This document shows positions 23,172 through 33,063 of a DNA stretch of 64,000 nucleotides, one piece after another; position 1 is the stretch's first letter, and each line of letters starts with the position of its first letter. The notes beneath the pieces are model-generated. The model made no database searches, was not told where the DNA came from, and worked only from the letters and a program-made list of their open reading frames with translations. A program made the position numbers and the translations under genes. This DNA comes from Trichobilharzia regenti (Eukaryota > Platyhelminthes > Trematoda > Strigeidida > Schistosomatidae): positions 123,161,809-123,225,808 of the forward strand of contig OX235264.1 of the NCBI GenBank assembly GCA_944472135.2, given 5' to 3'.

Positions 23172-23470
23172 CCAACGAATTTTCTAGGTACCCCTTCTTA
23201 CTTTTGCCTTCATCGAAAAAAGGCACATCGGCTGACTGGCTTCCTGTAGGCTTTCGCCAGCCTGCATCATTTCACTTCCTCAATTCTAGAAAAAAACAAA
23301 GTTATTCTTTATATATTAAAATTTTAATATATTTATGCGTTGACGTTTCTGTAGCGATTTGGTTAAGTTTCGGTGGTGGAATTGCTAGCACCACGCCTCA
23401 TCCGTCCATCTATATCCGGGCTTAGTATCGGTTTAAAAATCAGTGAGCTGGTTTTATAGGCGAGTTTCTG
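23172..23470 (-). mobile_element. RTE 5' leader fragment
   Basis: Matches the 5' region of RTE copies 2 (7.44-7.74 kb) and 3 (49.0-49.31 kb): TTCTAGGTACCC, the GAAAGCCTACAGGAAGCC region, then CTGTAGCGATTTGGTT and GCTAGCACCACGCCTCA. Nothing of the ORF remains; the Sm-alpha SINE lies at its broken end. It shows that the RTE-plus-A junction predates the copying of unit A. Confidence 0.75.
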
Positions 23471-26400
23471 TACACCCTGTACTCAATAACAAAATCACTG
23501 ATGGTGCAGAATTCTGCAAATAAATCCCCGTTCCTACTTATCTGAGTAATTTAGAGGTTTTCGAATCACTAAAAAAGAAAAACAGATGGTTACTGTATCT
23601 GCAAACCATCCAAGGAAATGTCCTCCTATTGAAGTGTACAAGTAAAATGCAGAAGGCCCGAACACACTGATATGGAAAGTAAGTGATACTGCCATCCAAT
23701 CCATTGAGTAGAACTTGAAATGAGGATCAAATGATTGCACGTGAGGATGAAATGTGAAATTTGGCAGTGGATCCAGCTGGAAGGGAAATCAGAGAACAAG
23801 AAGTCATTGAGCCCTTGTCCATTCCAACTTCCAACTGACTTCTGCAATCTTCCTTTCTCCTCTTTGTCCGCTTTATTTCAAATAACCTTCAATTCAGACC
23901 TCTAACTACGCGATATTCAGACTTGAATAATGTTGTCATGATTCTGTTGGAGAACGGATTTCGCTTGACGGTGTCGGTGACATCATAATAACCACCCAAT
24001 ACTCATGGATTTCGCTGTTGTCACTTGGGAAACATAAGTAGAATACAGAATTTCTAGCTAGTCACTCCATTCTATTTCAACAACATTCACTGATTCCTTG
24101 CACTTCTATGCAATGCCTTCTCAGTTTTGTTCCGAGACTTCAGCAACATTAACAGAAAATACATGTCACCTTATTCCCTCGTTCTGTAGTCGAAAGAAAA
24201 CACATGGGCTGAGCTGCATCTTAAGAGCTTTCACCAATTGACCTCGTTTATCCTTCTCAATGGCAGCGAAGAATAGCTTCCTTCTCTGAAGACTAAATGA
24301 GCATCAGGAAATGGAGTCAGAGAGATTAACTTAATTAGGACTAGTTTTAACATCGCGAATTACAAGCACAGATAAATAAATGAAAATTTTATCACAATAT
24401 CTCAACTCAACCACACATTGCTTCACAAAATCAATATTGTCCACTGGTGAAAGTCAGTAATTGCAAATACCACCAGATCATTAGGTGTTTTGAGATACAA
24501 TAATCTGAATACTCTGCTCCAAATCTAACAATTTTTACTGTCCAACAAACACGAAAACTTAGCATGATATTTGTCAATTATTATCACTGAAAAATATGTG
24601 GCATGGTGACCGTGCTACCCATCTGTTTTAATTAGATTTCACCTTTTACAAACAAAATAACTGTTAGAGAAGCGGACCATTACAATTGTTACTCAATATT
24701 GTAATCAATTAACTGTAATGCTGGCATCTGATACAAATCTAATATCACGTATTAAGCAGATCAATGTGCACCGGAATCATTTTGACTATTTCAGGATTCT
24801 TTTTGAACATGAAGCTGCAAAAACACCTTTATTTCTACTGGATGAAAATAAAATTACCAGGACTGATTAGAGAGCTGTCTGAGGAATATTTCATTTACTA
24901 GTGCTATGTATGACATGTATATAGCCGAGTTTTAGAGAATTTCTTCAAGTCTGAGCGAGAGCTGCGTCAAGAAACTGCTAAAGTCTGAATCGCAGTGTGA
25001 TGGAAAATTGAGTGCGCGGTGAGATTTGGCTGGTAATCAGTAAAGATTGCAGTGAAAATGTGTAGCAGCTGTCTTACAAACCATGGACAACAACTGAATC
25101 TACTGCGAAAATGGATCGATTTTTGTATTGATTGATATTCACGTAGGTTTGTTATTCGACTATGTTAAATCATACCTAGATAATGGTATCAATTGCCTTC
25201 TGCTGTTACGAATTAGGGCACAGAGTTCTCCATGGACCCAAATGCATGCCTATCTGGTTCTTCCTGCTTTGTCAAGGATAACCAGCAGAGAAATGTTGTG
25301 TGTGAGAAGCAAGTAAATTCCAATTTCCATTTAGCGAATTTAACTACTTAACTTGTAATTCCTAACACAATGCATTACTTTCATTCATTTATGAATTTGA
25401 GACTGATTTTTAAGGAAGCACTTTAGAGCAAATAAATCCTAATCTGACCACAAATTTATTTTTGCATGAGTATTTTTCGATATCACAGCGTGTAACTGAT
25501 GCCTGCGAAAAGTGAGTGTGTATTACGTGCACAAATCAACAATATCTCCATAAGCATCCACATGGAAAAGAAAATGTGCGCTTTTCACGCTCAACGAAAA
25601 CAACTCCCTTATGTCATGAATTCGTTTTGAATACTATCCAGACAATAACAGTAAAATCTCTTCATGGCATGTACGAAGGAGAAGAAAGATGACAAGAATT
25701 TGTCAGAAATGTACACACCTATCACTGGGAAATTGAGAAGTATCCTTGTTTACATACAAGCAAACAAATAAGATTTACTCAAGTAGCTGTTCATGCAGCT
25801 TTTGACAGTTTTCTGTATTGGCCGTTTACGCAAGGATAAGCAGTATCATCATTCCTTAGCGTAACTGCGGCTTTAAACAACACTTCGCTACGCAACACAA
25901 CACTTCAATGCATTCCACATACTCATTCATAGTTCGATTTCGAAAGCCTGTGTGCTATGATGAGTTTTGAGGTGAATGCAGGATACTCTTGAAATCCAAT
26001 ACGCATTTGCAAGATTCCTATAGACAAATACTAAGGGATGAAATTTCAAGATTCATTCCAGGAAGACCACAGTGAGAATTGAATCCACTTCTTCACTAAC
26101 TGCCTCATCTTATCCCATCGCTACTACGTCGACGATGATAAATATTGGAATCTGCTTCCATGTCGACACACACATACACGTATGGAATCTCACTGTTATC
26201 GAATTCCCTATGATGCATAGAGAAGCAGTCAGGGGTAAAACGCAGCATAGAACACTTTTCACTGACAGTTCTTGAGCGTTCTTCATCAATCATATGGACC
26301 TCTGTGTTCGTGATCTATAAATCTTCCGCAAATATGACTGTTTCAAACACCCAAGTGGTACGGCTGCCAAATACTTTCCCGTGACAATCATTCTTATCAG

Positions 26401-28153
26401 TACGAATTTGAAATGACAGTTTAGGGGGCTAATTTATGTAATGAATTGAATGATATACTTTCAAAAATTTGTGAATTCATAGGCAGTTTATTCGGTCCAT
26501 GTGATGATCACAACTGGCGATAAATTATTGCGCCACTGTGATTCGTGTTTCTACCCACTGAGGGCGTTGAGTAGATAATACAGTAGAGCGCATCGTTGTG
26601 TTTTGTCACAGTAGAAGACAGACTCGACCAGCTCCAAAAATTATGCACATATGAATTTGATTACACAGAGTACTGTGTAAAAAAGAGCTCATCGTCATTC
26701 CTGGTCATTCGAACTGTGATTCGTGTACAGCTGAATAAACATTTTTATATGAAAAGTATTTCAACAGTTGAATTTTACTACTGCATGTGAAGCAGCACAA
26801 ATTTATCTTACTCCTTTTATTAGCTTCTCTTTGAATGCAAGTAATTCCGACTAATTTCTTCAATCATAATGACTGTGGACAGTGAACAGCTATTCTGGCA
26901 TATTTGCGATCGATTATCATGATGAATGTCTAGTCATCAAAGCATGAAATTCTTTACCGTTACAACAACACTGTGTACTTTTGCACTTGTCATATCCTCA
27001 TAGAACGCAACTTACAAGTGATGAAATAACAGAATTTAAGTCAGACGATATGACGTTCATGCAACAGATTGAATATCGAGATTCGAATAAGATTCACTGG
27101 TAATATTTACAGGTATCGCTTTATTGTTTTCGCGGATTCAGTTTCAATTTCGGACTCTAACGAATAGAAGCACAGTTTCACCAGTTTATACTCTTTTAAA
27201 GTCTTCTCGGGTTCTTCTCACTTCAAACAGGACCACTTATTACAACTGTTAGGAATGAATACTTTCGTGTCTTTCACACCCTCAGAGTTTTTCACTGCTT
27301 CAGTTTGACGAGATGCTTCAACAGATTTCAACAGATTCTTATTCATATAGTAGTTGTACCTGATTGTCATGAAGTTTCACTGCTGTCTTTCAGCTTGGCT
27401 ACATGGACGCCATACCATCTCATTGATTGCGGACGAAGCTGAATACTGGTTTCATGAGAATATTGTTGAGACTACGGCGAAATGCTCTCAATATGAAATA
27501 CCAGAATACAGAGACACACTCGTTTCAGAAAGCTTAAATCTATAAATCAATGCGCTTAAATTCATGCGATCACAACACTGTGAATCACGAATTGCACAAC
27601 AGTATGACGGCGAAACTAAGTAACCTTGGCATTTTCTATGTCTATACGCAAAGTGCTACTTTGAAGCAGTCAAGGGAACTCAAAACACTGTGAATGTGAT
27701 AATATGACACATGAGATCTTATTGAAGAATCGATGAGAGGTAACTTCTTTTGCACGATGAATTGAGGTGATATAACTGAACTATGGCACAATCAATTTCA
27801 AGAGAATCGTAATTTGGCGTAGGGTGTAACCTCCGATGAAGAATTCGGTCAAACAATGAACTGATTAACACAAGACTACAGACAGGCGTTCGCGACCTTG
27901 TTTTGGCTTCCACACAAAGCCAAACGCTGACGTACCTTAATCACAATTGTCAATGAGACACGGAATCGTGAGTCACGGATACAATAATCATGTCAGCCAA
28001 ATATAAGTGAGCGGATATCGATATTCAAAACACACTGAATATAATAATAAGTTTATTATTACATCGTACTGAACAAAAACTCAAACTCGATATTTCAATA
28101 GACAGTACTACATACAATATAATTACAGGTGATGCGATTCTCAGCTTCTCTGA

Positions 28154-28416
28154 CTACTTCCCCCATCCACGAATGCTTATTGGATCTAATGGCAAAATGG
28201 AAGAAAACAGAAGAGTTAGAAAACACTTCATAAATAACAAAATCATACATGAAATACATAGTTAGTTAGTCAGCTAGTCAGTTGAGTGATGTTGATTTAC
28301 TCACGTTTGTCAATTGGTACAGTGTCGTGTATCACAGCAGCAAACACTGTGATCAATTGCATGATGAAAATGACGACAACGATGGCCAATCTAGATCGTA
28401 GACACTTCGATTGCAT
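28154..28416 (-). CDS. Predicted 47-residue secreted peptide precursor, copy A'
   Basis: Same two-exon gene as copy A. Exon 1 is 28416-28305 (MQSKCLRSR plus the hydrophobic run LAIVVVIFIMQLITVFAA), with donor GTGAGT. The intron runs from 28304 to 28186 with acceptor CCATTAG. Exon 2 is 28185-28154, ending PISIRGWGK and a stop. Here the junction codon is CAT, so the expected KR becomes KH and dibasic processing would be lost if this splice is used. TATA box and AATAAA signal (28052-28057, complement) are kept. Differences from copy A are few and mostly non-synonymous, so purifying selection is not demonstrated. Confidence 0.52.
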
Positions 28417-28475
28417 TCTCACTTCTCTAGATACTGATTGTCACTCTGTCATAAACGACCATCTTCACTCGACCG

Positions 28476-28483
28476 TATTTATA
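28476..28483 (-). promoter_or_regulatory. TATA box of the peptide gene, copy A'
   Basis: TATAAATA on the minus strand, 60 bases before the start codon, as in the other two copies. Confidence 0.5.
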
Positions 28484-28862
28484 CCAATTTGTGAGGAAAC
28501 GACCCAACCACGCATTCATGCTGACGTGGCAGAAGACAGAGAGACATATATGACACGTTTGTTGGTGTGTGTATTGAGAGAAGTGGAGACCGATGAATTC
28601 AATCAGCACAGCTATCCACAATTTCAATTCCACCAGTCAAATCACCTCCAATTTTACCAATAGTCAACGAGATTGGAGAGTCTTTTTCCATTGGTCAAAT
28701 ATTTGCATCGTGAATTAGAATGACACCATCTGAAAAGGATGTTAGCTTGAGACAAATACACGCAGACATCCAAGTGAAGATGATAAGAACATTACTCGCT
28801 CCTTGATTGTTTCGATTTATGTTGATCGCATCTGCAATCAACACTAACTGACAGCGTTGATG

Positions 28863-28925
28863 AAGTTATTATACAATTGGTGGATGGTGGCTAGCAGTGA
28901 AATCCAGGATGCGCATTTGGTCCTA
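28863..28925 (-). pseudogene. Inactive 3' half of an Sm-alpha hammerhead
   Basis: The minus strand reads the 3' half of the Sm-alpha hammerhead region, but GAAA has become CAAA and the CUGANGA segment is missing. It lies inverted against the complete copy 100 bases to the right. Confidence 0.75.
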
Positions 28926-28932
28926 TTTGGAA

Positions 28933-29115
28933 TGTGGCCCAAGTGGTCTAGTGGATAACGCTTTGGCGTTTGAAACTATGGGCACTGAGTTCGAGCTTCG
29001 GTGGGAACGTCATCACTAAATGAGAAATGCAGATACATCCAGCTGACGAGTCCCAATTAGGACGAAATGCGCATCCTGGATTCCACTGCTAGCCACCATC
29101 CACCAATTGTATACT
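28933..29115 (+). mobile_element. Sm-alpha-type SINE with hammerhead, right arm
   Basis: Plus-strand counterpart of the left-arm copy: box-A-like AAGTGGTCTAGTGGATAACG, a weak box B (GAGTTCGAGCTTC), the hammerhead, and the same 3' end ATTGTATACTAATTAAAT. Its flanks on the arm side match the left copy, so both descend from one insertion made before the inverted duplication. Confidence 0.85.
29029..29089 (+). ncRNA. Hammerhead ribozyme (type I, Sm-alpha), right arm
   Basis: CTGACGA at 29043-29049, stem II GTCC/GGAC, GAAA at 29064-29067, stem III ATGCGCAT and predicted cleavage between 29075 and 29076. Stem I pairs 29037-29042 with 29076-29081 and 29029-29032 with 29086-29089. All core bases I know to be required are present. 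Confidence 0.88.
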
Positions 29116-29994
29116 AATTAAATACCCAGACATCGTCGAAGCATCTGCACAAGAAGCCGACATGTCAACCTGAGACCGAGCACTTCCGTCCAATCGACAG
29201 GAAAATCAAAAATTCAGTTCAATAATTGGTGTAGTTATGTTTAAACATCTGGACTGACGAGAACTGTGATTGAATTGGAATCTAAGAAAGACGCGAACTC
29301 ATTCACTGTCTCACAAATTCACATGTAAGGTAATTTTGTTCGAAGCGAGAAGAATTTGAGATATCACATGAATGACTAATTCAATAATGTTTTCATGTGG
29401 TGGTTTTCAAAATGTATACTGAAATGTAGAAACTATGGGAACGGTTTACAGGGTGATAAACGTCATACCCTAATTAATGTGTTCAGTTTAATCCAACAAG
29501 TTCATGGTGTTCGGCTCAAACTCCGTGATATAAATTAGTGTGAAATATGTTCACAAACGAATGTTTTTGTTACTGACAAACTCGAAAAGTGAAAAGCGTT
29601 AACTGTGATGTATCGATGCAAGATAATTTCACATTTTATGGATAAGATATTCATCGTGATTACTGATCACAAATATACCTTGAAAAGCTATACATTCTCC
29701 ACAGTGGTCAGTTTGAATGAAGTGACCAGATAGCTGTTTTTGCAGGTGGAGAAAATTAAGAGATGTTGCTTGATTTGAGTTGCTTCACGTAGATTAGAGA
29801 AAATCATCATCTTGAAATGCATATCATATAAAAATTAGTAGTCAGTAGAGAAAGCGTCACAGTTTAAGCGACCTGAAGTGACGATGAACTCTAAATGGTC
29901 GTAATCATATCTGTACAAATATTTGAGCTACCGAAATCGTTCGACTGAAATTTTGTCATCGTATTTTGATGGATTGTGTTCCATGATAATTCGG
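29116..29994 (-). repeat. Palindrome right arm, unit D'
   Basis: Reverse complement of 22.08-22.99 kb. It contains, at 29.22-29.37 kb, the right end of unit A in direct orientation. No gene seen. It ends at the GTTAC duplication of the LTR element. Confidence 0.8.
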
Positions 29995-29998
29995 TTAC

Positions 29999-30585
29999 TG
30001 ATAGGATCCCACATATTTTGGTATTGACTGTTTAAACTTGTATATATGGTATATTATCATTCTCACACATTTTGGTAGTGACTGTTAATCTTGTATATAT
30101 GGTATATTATCATTCTCACACATTTGGGTAGTGACTGTTAATCTTGTATATATGGTATATTATCATTCTCACACATTTGGGTAGTGACTGTTAATCTTGT
30201 ATATATGGTATATTATCATTCTCACACATTTGGGTAGTGACTGTTAATCTTGTATATATGGTATATTATAATTCTCACACATTTTGGTAGTGACTGTTAA
30301 TCTTGTATATATGGTATATTATCATCTCTCACGCACTTTGTTATTGGCTATTAAGATCAATTATTTCAAATGCTGTTAGCTGTCCATATTGTTGTAAAAT
30401 GTATAAATACCATGGCTTTCTTTATCGTTGTTGCACTTCAATACACAGTCACAGTCCAGCCTTTGTCTTTTGATATTTGCGTGCTTTACTAAATCGGAAG
30501 GTACGACGAGCAGATAGGCAGATTAGTTCAGGCGCAGACAGAGCAAGGTGAAAACGTCTTCATTCAATTCCCTACAGTTATAACA
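29999..30585 (+). repeat. LTR a of element 2 (six 53-bp repeats)
   Basis: 587 bases. The U3 part holds six copies of a 53-bp unit containing GTATATATGGTATATTATCA. A TATAAATA promoter box lies at 30402-30409. The LTR ends before AAATTGGCGACGGGG, the likely primer-binding site. Confidence 0.88.
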
Positions 30586-30706
30586 AATTGGCGACGGGGT
30601 TTTACCTTTATTCATTGCAGTTATAGCAAGCAAACGACGACAGTTTTTATTCTGTTCAGCGCAGCTATATAACATTTTTGACTGTGTTAATTACAACCCA
30701 ATTACA

Positions 30707-32464
30707 ATGTCTATCTCTCTGGACGATCTCAAATCTATCTTGCAGCAGCAGCAGGTTCAGAATGAAGCAGCTCAACTAAAATTAATCGAAGCTCTCACTC
30801 AGAAGCTGTCCATTCAAGTTCCATCGACATCTCATTCTGACAAATATGAAAGCATCTCAAATTCCATCAGTGAGTTCAACTACGACCCAATATCTGGTCT
30901 CGTATTTGATGCATGGTTCAATCGTTACGAAGATGTCTTCCGTATTGAATGCTACATGTTTGATGATGCTGCCAAAGTCCGATTGTTACTAAGAAAACTT
31001 GGTTCTGTTGAGCACAACAGATATGTTAACTTCATTCTGCCTAAGAACCCACGTGAGTTATCATTCGATGAGACAGTCACCGTTTTATCACAAATCTTTG
31101 GTGAACAGTCATCCATGTTTAATATTCGGTATCAATGTTTTCAGTTGACAAAAATGCCTTCCGATGATTATGTCACTTACGCTGGCAAAGTGAACAAGGA
31201 ATGTGAAAGGTTCAAACCACACGAAATGACATCAGATCAGTTCAAGTGTTTGATTTTTATTTGTGGGTTGAAGAACCCAGAAGATACTGACATACGAACT
31301 CGACTTCTGTCACTCGTGGAACAAGACCCGAAAATGACTTTACAAATGGTGACAGCAGAATGCCTACGTTTAATCAACTTGAAGCACGATACTGCTATGG
31401 TGGAGTGCAAACGACAGTCGTCTGAATTTGGTTCGATTAACACAGTGAAAAGTCCTCCGATCACCGTTAAGCACACAGCACGTCAGTCTCAAAATTCAGC
31501 TAAACCTCCTTCAGTGTGCTGGCACTGTGGTTCGTGGCATTTTGTCAAGTTCTGTCCTTTCAAGAAACATAAATGCCGTAATTGTCACCGTTTTGGACAT
31601 AAGGAGGGTTACTGTCCACCGCAGAAAAATCCTTCGGTGAGGAACAGAAGTAGTCGTTTCGAGCCGAAACAATCTCCTCGAGTACAGACTATTTATACAA
31701 CTTCCAAAGTCGAGTTCGCCAGCAAACGTAAGTACATAACACTAGATATTAACGGCAAACGTATTCGTCTTCAGTTGGATACGGCATCAGATATCACCGT
31801 AATTTCCCGAACTACGTGGCGCAAACTTGGTTGCCCACAGATTCTGCCGACCGAGCATGTCGCCAAGAATGTCTCTGGAGATATACTGAAACTCGTGGGT
31901 GAGATAAATTGCCAGGTTCAGTTTGGTGAGCATCACTTCAATGGTGTATGTTACGTTACAAACTACCATGATTTGAATTTGCTTGGTCTTGACTGGTTAG
32001 ACAAGCTCCATATCTTTAATGTACCATTAAATTCAGTATGCTCTAATGTTTCGTCTTCACCACACAACGTTGTTCCCGGAGATGTATCTGATCAATCTCT
32101 CTTGCAACGCCGTCGTCAAAAGCACGCTTCTGTCTTCCAGGACAAACTTGGTTGCTGCAAACTGTTTGGCATCCAGCATATTCGTAGCCCCCCGTATCAT
32201 CCCCAATCGAATGGACAGACTGAACGTTTCGTCGACACCTTTAAGCGTGCTTATGCAAAAGCGAAGGGGGAGGGAACAACAGAAGAAATTTTGGATAAAT
32301 TCTTGCTGCATTATCGTACGAATGAAAAAGGACAGTTATGTGTCAGACACACAGATCACGCTCTATCCAGTACCACGCAAAGGTCAACTCGACAAAGAAG
32401 AGCTCCGAAACCTTTTCAAATAGATCCAAAAAGCAAGTCCTACACTCTTTACGGGGAGAGGTGA
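30707..32464 (+). CDS. gag-protease-integrase remnant fusion protein, element 2 body 1
   Basis: A 585-residue open frame. Residues 1-230 are the gag capsid-like region (FDAWFNRYEDVFRIE, VRLLLRKLG, LSQIFGEQSSMFNIRY). Two zinc knuckles follow: CWHCGSWHFVKFC (271-283) and CRNCHRFGHKEGYC (290-303). The aspartic protease has LQLDTASDITVIS (Asp358) and LLGLDWLD. Residues 464-483 (LLQRRRQKHASVFQDKLGCC) look like the start of a gypsy RT, but the RT and RNase H are gone. Residues 484-540 are the tail of an integrase core (SPPYHPQSNGQTERFVDTFK), followed by a basic end. The deletions keep the frame open, so one gag-PR-IN-tail protein is predicted. Start is the first Met after the leader; the stop is in the first bases of LTR b. 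Confidence 0.9.
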   Translation: MSISLDDLKSILQQQQVQNEAAQLKLIEALTQKLSIQVPSTSHSDKYESISNSISEFNYDPISGLVFDAWFNRYEDVFRIECYMFDDAAKVRLLLRKLGSVEHNRYVNFILPKNPRELSFDETVTVLSQIFGEQSSMFNIRYQCFQLTKMPSDDYVTYAGKVNKECERFKPHEMTSDQFKCLIFICGLKNPEDTDIRTRLLSLVEQDPKMTLQMVTAECLRLINLKHDTAMVECKRQSSEFGSINTVKSPPITVKHTARQSQNSAKPPSVCWHCGSWHFVKFCPFKKHKCRNCHRFGHKEGYCPPQKNPSVRNRSSRFEPKQSPRVQTIYTTSKVEFASKRKYITLDINGKRIRLQLDTASDITVISRTTWRKLGCPQILPTEHVAKNVSGDILKLVGEINCQVQFGEHHFNGVCYVTNYHDLNLLGLDWLDKLHIFNVPLNSVCSNVSSSPHNVVPGDVSDQSLLQRRRQKHASVFQDKLGCCKLFGIQHIRSPPYHPQSNGQTERFVDTFKRAYAKAKGEGTTEEILDKFLLHYRTNEKGQLCVRHTDHALSSTTQRSTRQRRAPKPFQIDPKSKSYTLYGER

Positions 32465-32942
32465 TAGGATCCCACATATTTTGGTATTGACTGTTTAATC
32501 TTGTATATATGGTATATTATCATTCTCACACATTTTGGTAGTGACTGTTAATCTTGTATATATGGTATATTATCATTCTCACACATTTTGGTAGTGACTG
32601 TTAATCTTGTATATATGGTATATTATCATTCTCACACATTTTGGTGGTGACTGTTAATCTTGTATATATGGTATATTATCATCTCTCACGCACTTTGTTA
32701 TTGGCTATTAAGATCAATTATTTCAAATGCTGTTAGCTGTCCATATTGTTGTAAAATGTATAAATACCATGGCTTTCTTTATCGTTGTTGCACTTCAATA
32801 CACAGTCACAGTCCAGCCTTTGTCTTTTGATATTTGCGTGCTTTACTAAATCGGAAGGTACGACGAGCAGATAGGCAGATTAGTTCAGGCGCAGACAGAG
32901 CAAGGTGAAAACGTCTTCATTCAATTCCCTACAGTTATAACA
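32462..32942 (+). repeat. LTR b of element 2 (four 53-bp repeats)
   Basis: 481 bases, 106 fewer than LTR a, exactly two 53-bp units. TATA box at 32759-32766. It serves as 3' LTR of the first body and 5' LTR of the second. Confidence 0.88.
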
Positions 32943-33063
32943 AATTGGCGACGGGGTTTTACCTTAATTCATTGCAGTTATAGCAAGCAAACGACGACAG
33001 TTTTTATTCTGTTCAGCGCAGCTATATAACATTTTTGACTGTGTTAATTACAACCCAATTACA

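Larger units (their letters stand above)
23471..28860 (+). repeat. Unit A', palindrome spacer
   Basis: Direct repeat of the left-arm unit A. It is closer to the inverted A'' than to A: both lack a block of about 38 bases present in A near 12.03-12.06 kb (between the two GTCAGC copies), both read ATC at the second-exon start of the peptide gene, and both keep the edge sequence (23.48-23.72 kb) that A has lost. Apart from the peptide gene I see no gene. Confidence 0.8.

Noticed and set aside
26596..26790. A 64-residue frame present in all three A units as a gene
   Set aside because: Differences among copies are mostly non-synonymous, and no recognisable features, splice sites or promoter accompany it.
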